A DNA stretch of 9,412 nucleotides from Planctomycetota bacterium (GTDB lineage: Bacteria > Planctomycetota > UBA8742 > SKZP01): positions 1-9,412 of the forward strand of contig SKZP01000458.1 of NCBI GenBank assembly GCA_007127275.1, given 5' to 3'. A program made the translations under genes and the position numbers. Shown here piece by piece: positions 7,140 to 9,412 of this stretch (within the stretch, counting starts at the first letter, position 1; every line of letters starts with the position of its first letter). The notes under the pieces were generated by a model. The model was not told where the DNA came from, made no database searches, and saw only the letters and a list, made by a program, of their open reading frames with translations.

Positions 7140-8003
7140 ATGATGATGGATCGTGCATACTCGTTTTCTTCGCATGCCGGGGCTTCGGACTCGGCCGCGG
7201 CGCTCGTGGTGACGCACCGCCGTGCACGCACTCGCCGTGGTAGCGCCTTGCATGCCGCACGTGCCGCGCGCCGACTTGACGGTGCCTGGCGGGCATGCGC
7301 GGTGTGCGCCGTGGCGCTCGCCTTGCTTGCCGTACTCGAGGTGGGTACGAGCCTCGCAACCGCCTCCGCAGTGTCGCCGTGGCCGAGTGCCGCTCCCACC
7401 TTCTCCGCCGCGCTGTCTGCGCTCAGCGCGGGGCTGATGCTTGCGTTCGCCGCGGCAGTGCTCGTGCTCCGCCACGCGGGATCCGCGGCACAGCGTGCCC
7501 AGTGGCGACCGACAAGCGGTGGGCTGCTGGTTGCCGCCGCATCTCTCATTCTTCTCGCGGCCTTCGCGCACCTGCTTGCCTCGTTCGTCATACCCTCCGG
7601 CGCAGCGGCGACGGCCGCATTCATTCAGCTCGGCGGCGCGGCGTTCCTGCTCGGCGGGGTTGCGTTGTTGCTGCTTGCGTTGATTCAGGTCGTCGAGGCT
7701 GCGGGGGGGATCAGTACGTGGCGCAACCACGTACGCGGACAGCTTGCCGGGCTGGCGTTGCTCGCGTTCGCCCTTGCCCTGCTCGTGGCGAGCGGCGAAG
7801 CGGTTCCGCTTGCGCAGCTCTTCGATGCGAGCCTCGCGGTGCAAATCTTCGCCGGCTGCGTCGCGGCGCTCGCGTGCCTCGTCGGCACTTGGGTGATTCT
7901 CGGGCTCCAAGGGATGCGCAAAGACCTCGTCTTGCGTCCCCTCGACCCCCACGCACTTGAACGCACCATCCACCCGCGGCACCCGCAACCACCGCATTCA
8001 TGA
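7140..8003 (+). CDS. Six-span membrane protein with Arg-rich N-terminus, unknown function
   Basis: The 287-residue product begins at one of three tandem ATG codons (7140, 7143, 7146). GGAAG at 7122-7126 is rather distant, and a TTG at 7074 or GTG at 7137 cannot be excluded. Residues 1-50 are Ala/Arg-rich (THRRARTRRG, 25-34) and lack a fold. Six hydrophobic segments lie at about 52-74, 88-111, 127-150, 160-184, 200-217 and 232-256. A basic cytoplasmic tail ends in a His/Pro-rich stretch (HPRHPQPPHS). The placing of basic loops after segments 2 and 4 resembles the gene at 5992-6927, hinting at distant paralogy. The last bases overlap the next gene as ATGA. I do not recognise the family; that it is an integral membrane protein is clear. 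Confidence 0.83.
   Translation: MMMDRAYSFSSHAGASDSAAALVVTHRRARTRRGSALHAARAARRLDGAWRACAVCAVALALLAVLEVGTSLATASAVSPWPSAAPTFSAALSALSAGLMLAFAAAVLVLRHAGSAAQRAQWRPTSGGLLVAAASLILLAAFAHLLASFVIPSGAAATAAFIQLGGAAFLLGGVALLLLALIQVVEAAGGISTWRNHVRGQLAGLALLAFALALLVASGEAVPLAQLFDASLAVQIFAGCVAALACLVGTWVILGLQGMRKDLVLRPLDPHALERTIHPRHPQPPHS
7164..7179 (+). repeat. 16-base direct repeat, copy 2
   Basis: Identical to 3530-3545. Here it lies within the coding sequence, encoding the polar SFSSHA region before the first membrane segment. The preceding GTGCATAC (7154-7161) also occurs at 3660-3667. Confidence 0.45.
7714..7734. repeat. Perfect 8-bp inverted repeat inside a membrane-protein gene
   Basis: GTACGTGG-CGCAA-CCACGTAC: 8-bp arms and a 5-base loop, in the part encoding the polar loop STWRNHVRG between membrane segments 4 and 5. 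It could form an mRNA hairpin or bind a dimeric protein, or be a by-product of codon choice. Confidence 0.4.
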
Positions 8004-8719
8004 CCGAGCACCTCCCACCACCGGCCCGCGCCTCAGGCATCGGCGAGTTTGAACGCATCACGCATCGCCGGGAGTGGAGCTTCGTACATGTCGGCTTCGA
8101 CGTGCTGTACGGTGCGGTGCTTGTGATGTTGGCCGTCGTTTCCGTCAACACCGCCGCGGCGTCCCTGCTGGGGTACGAGCGTGTGGTCGTCACGCCGTTG
8201 CGCTTGCTCCAAAGCGGTCTGCCGCTGGAGGCGCAATTGTTCAGCGGCGTCGTCGCCGTCGCATGGCTCGCGCTCGTGGTTGGCGCGCTCATGCTGGCCC
8301 GTGCGCCGGGACACGTCAACCTGAAGGTGTATGCCGTGCTGGCCGCCGTGTTTTTCGCGCTGGGGGCGCTCTTCGTCGGAGGGCTCGCCCTGGTCGGATT
8401 TGCACTGCTGACGCTGTATCTGCACGGCCTCGGCCGGGCGTGGTACTACGAAACCATGCGGCGTCACGGGGTCGTGCTTCTCTTCGCGCTCGCGGTGTTT
8501 GCGCTTGTGCTTGTGATGCTCGGCACGCGCATTCCGCCGGGCTTCGCCTTCGGCAACGTCGTGGGCGCGGAATATCGTGACTTGCCGCTGGGCGCGCCGT
8601 TGTCGTTGATCACGGCACTGTTGCCGTGGTGGTTGTGGGCACTGTGGTTCATGCACGTGTTGCATCTTGGCCGACGGGTCACCGCCGTGATCAAGCATCC
8701 GAAGCCGGCGGCGACATGA
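8000..8719 (+). CDS. Polytopic membrane protein (about six spans), translationally coupled, unknown function
   Basis: The 239-residue product starts at an ATG overlapping the previous stop (ATGA, 8000-8003). There is no Shine-Dalgarno sequence before it (the bases are C-rich), so it probably depends on translation of the upstream gene and should be made in fixed proportion to it. A short polar N-terminus (1-29, with RITHRREW) precedes hydrophobic segments at about 30-57, 79-100, 107-124, 126-143, 157-175 and 199-222. Aromatic residues flank the membrane borders (GRAWYYETMRRHG at 145-157; PWWLWALWFMHVLHLGRR at 209-226). The basic tail faces the cytoplasm. I see no catalytic motif and no known family. 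Tight coupling suggests a physical complex with the preceding protein. Confidence 0.87.
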   Translation: MTEHLPPPARASGIGEFERITHRREWSFVHVGFDVLYGAVLVMLAVVSVNTAAASLLGYERVVVTPLRLLQSGLPLEAQLFSGVVAVAWLALVVGALMLARAPGHVNLKVYAVLAAVFFALGALFVGGLALVGFALLTLYLHGLGRAWYYETMRRHGVVLLFALAVFALVLVMLGTRIPPGFAFGNVVGAEYRDLPLGAPLSLITALLPWWLWALWFMHVLHLGRRVTAVIKHPKPAAT

Positions 8720-8806
8720 GCGAACGAGGCGTTGCGCGGCGGTGATGTGAAAGGAGCACACGGGTTTCGTTGTTGGGAGACCGCGCGGGGGGTATCCGAA
8801 GCAGCA

Positions 8807-8814
8807 GGAGAGAG
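8807..8814 (+). promoter_or_regulatory. Ribosome binding site GGAGAGAG for the last membrane-protein gene
   Basis: GGAGAGAG ends 4 bases before ATG 8819 (GGAG core 8 bases away). It favours this ATG over the in-frame TTG at 8732, whose extra 29 residues are hydrophilic and motif-free. Confidence 0.65.
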
Positions 8815-8818
8815 TGAC

Positions 8819-9301
8819 ATGGTCAAAAGCTTACACCACCGCTTGGGCTCCGCAGTCGGTGCTGGCGCACTTGCCGGCTTGGCCGCCGGCATCATCATGG
8901 GCATCGCCATGCATGCCCAAGGCATGATGACGGACGTGGCGCGCATTGTCGGAACCGAGAACTTGCTCGCCGGCTGGGTCTACCACCTCTTCAACAGCGC
9001 AGTAATCGGCGCCCTGTTCGGGCTGATTCTCGGTCGCGGTGCGCTGAATTACCGCCAGGGGCTGCTGCGTGGCGGCCTCTACGGGGTCGGCTGGTGGATT
9101 CTCGGCGGACTGATCCTGATGCCGTTGATGCTTGGAATGCCGGCCTTCGCGCCACTGCGCATGGCGGAGATGCACGGCGTTGCACTGTTCAGCCTCGTCG
9201 GCCACATCATTTTCGGCGTGTTGCTCGGTGCGGGGTATGCATACCTACACGTAACGAGCCCGTTCGCGAAGCGCCGCGAGGCCCCGACGACAACGAAGTA
9301 A
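8819..9301 (+). CDS. Small four-span membrane protein with internal duplication, unknown function
   Basis: The 160-residue product has four hydrophobic, Gly-rich segments at about 11-35, 50-72, 83-107 and 121-143, with short charged ends. The two halves look alike: each has a Gly-rich helix followed by a helix carrying a His and then Gly-Ala seven to eight residues later (HLFNSAVIGALFG at 56-68; HIIFGVLLGAGYA at 129-141). Met-rich stretches occur at 36-37 and in LMPLMLGMP (100-108). The pattern recalls small uncharacterised Gly-rich membrane proteins found widely in bacteria and archaea, but I cannot name a family with confidence. It follows the coupled pair after 99 bp and may share their transcript. 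The start rests on the strong GGAGAGAG site. Confidence 0.85.
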   Translation: MVKSLHHRLGSAVGAGALAGLAAGIIMGIAMHAQGMMTDVARIVGTENLLAGWVYHLFNSAVIGALFGLILGRGALNYRQGLLRGGLYGVGWWILGGLILMPLMLGMPAFAPLRMAEMHGVALFSLVGHIIFGVLLGAGYAYLHVTSPFAKRREAPTTTK

Positions 9302-9412
9302 GAGTGAGTGCATCAGGCCGGCCGAGCCGGATAGCACGGCTTCGATTCCGCGTGATGGCCACATGGCCGTGGACGACACGTAGCCCTGAAGCCCTGCAGG
9401 TTCTGGAACTGA

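Noticed and set aside
8716..8745. Nine-codon frame overlapping the stop of the 239-aa gene by ATGA
   Set aside because: No ribosome site and too short to judge; the ATGA is likely chance.
9316..9368. Palindromes GGCCGGCC (9316-9323) and GGCCA-CA-TGGCC (9357-9368) after the last gene, as a terminator
   Set aside because: Stems are short and no T run follows; palindromes of this size are common in GC-rich DNA.
9304..9412. Open frame from GTG 9304 or ATG 9355 to the right edge
   Set aside because: At most 36 codons are visible, without a ribosome site or recognisable sequence. It could be the start of another gene, but this cannot be supported.

Overview
The window is GC-rich bacterial DNA (roughly 64% by eye) with compact genes. 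The C-terminus of GlmU (ending GVPAKPL), the M3 oligopeptidase and the codon use would fit a Gram-negative, deltaproteobacteria/Myxococcota-like organism, but no rRNA or other marker is present, so this placement is a weak inference. I saw no tRNA, rRNA, insertion sequence or convincing CRISPR array.

Left part (1-3378, all on the minus strand). glmU (2083-3378) encodes the bifunctional enzyme that makes UDP-N-acetylglucosamine for the cell envelope. It keeps its catalytic residues, but its acetyltransferase helix appears about two coils shorter than in E. coli. About 600 bp of apparently non-coding, strand-asymmetric DNA follows (1478-2082). After it comes a gene that runs off the left edge (1-1477). 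This encodes a helical N-terminal half of about 240 residues fused to a subtilisin-like (S8) domain. The S8 fold landmarks align end to end, but the catalytic Asp, Ser and oxyanion Asn are replaced by Thr, Ala and Asp, and only the His remains. It is therefore a predicted pseudoprotease and the most striking item here.

Middle (3379-5651). A divergent intergenic region of about 430 bp carries several GCAACG/CGTTGC palindromes. It lies between glmU and a plus-strand gene for a zinc oligoendopeptidase of the PepF/M3 type (3807-5651), which has an intact HELGH motif and downstream Glu.

Right part (5992-9301, all plus strand). Four consecutive genes encode small polytopic membrane proteins that I cannot assign to a characterised family: 311 aa (6 membrane segments, charged disordered N-terminus), 287 aa (6 segments, Arg-rich N-terminus), 239 aa (about 6 segments, overlapping the previous gene by ATGA) and 160 aa (4 segments, apparent internal duplication). 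The second and third are almost certainly co-translated, and the fourth follows after 99 bp. The first is separated by 212 bp containing two GC hairpins, so it may be a separate transcript. They have no soluble enzymatic domain, so any joint role (membrane complex, transport, envelope stress) is speculation.
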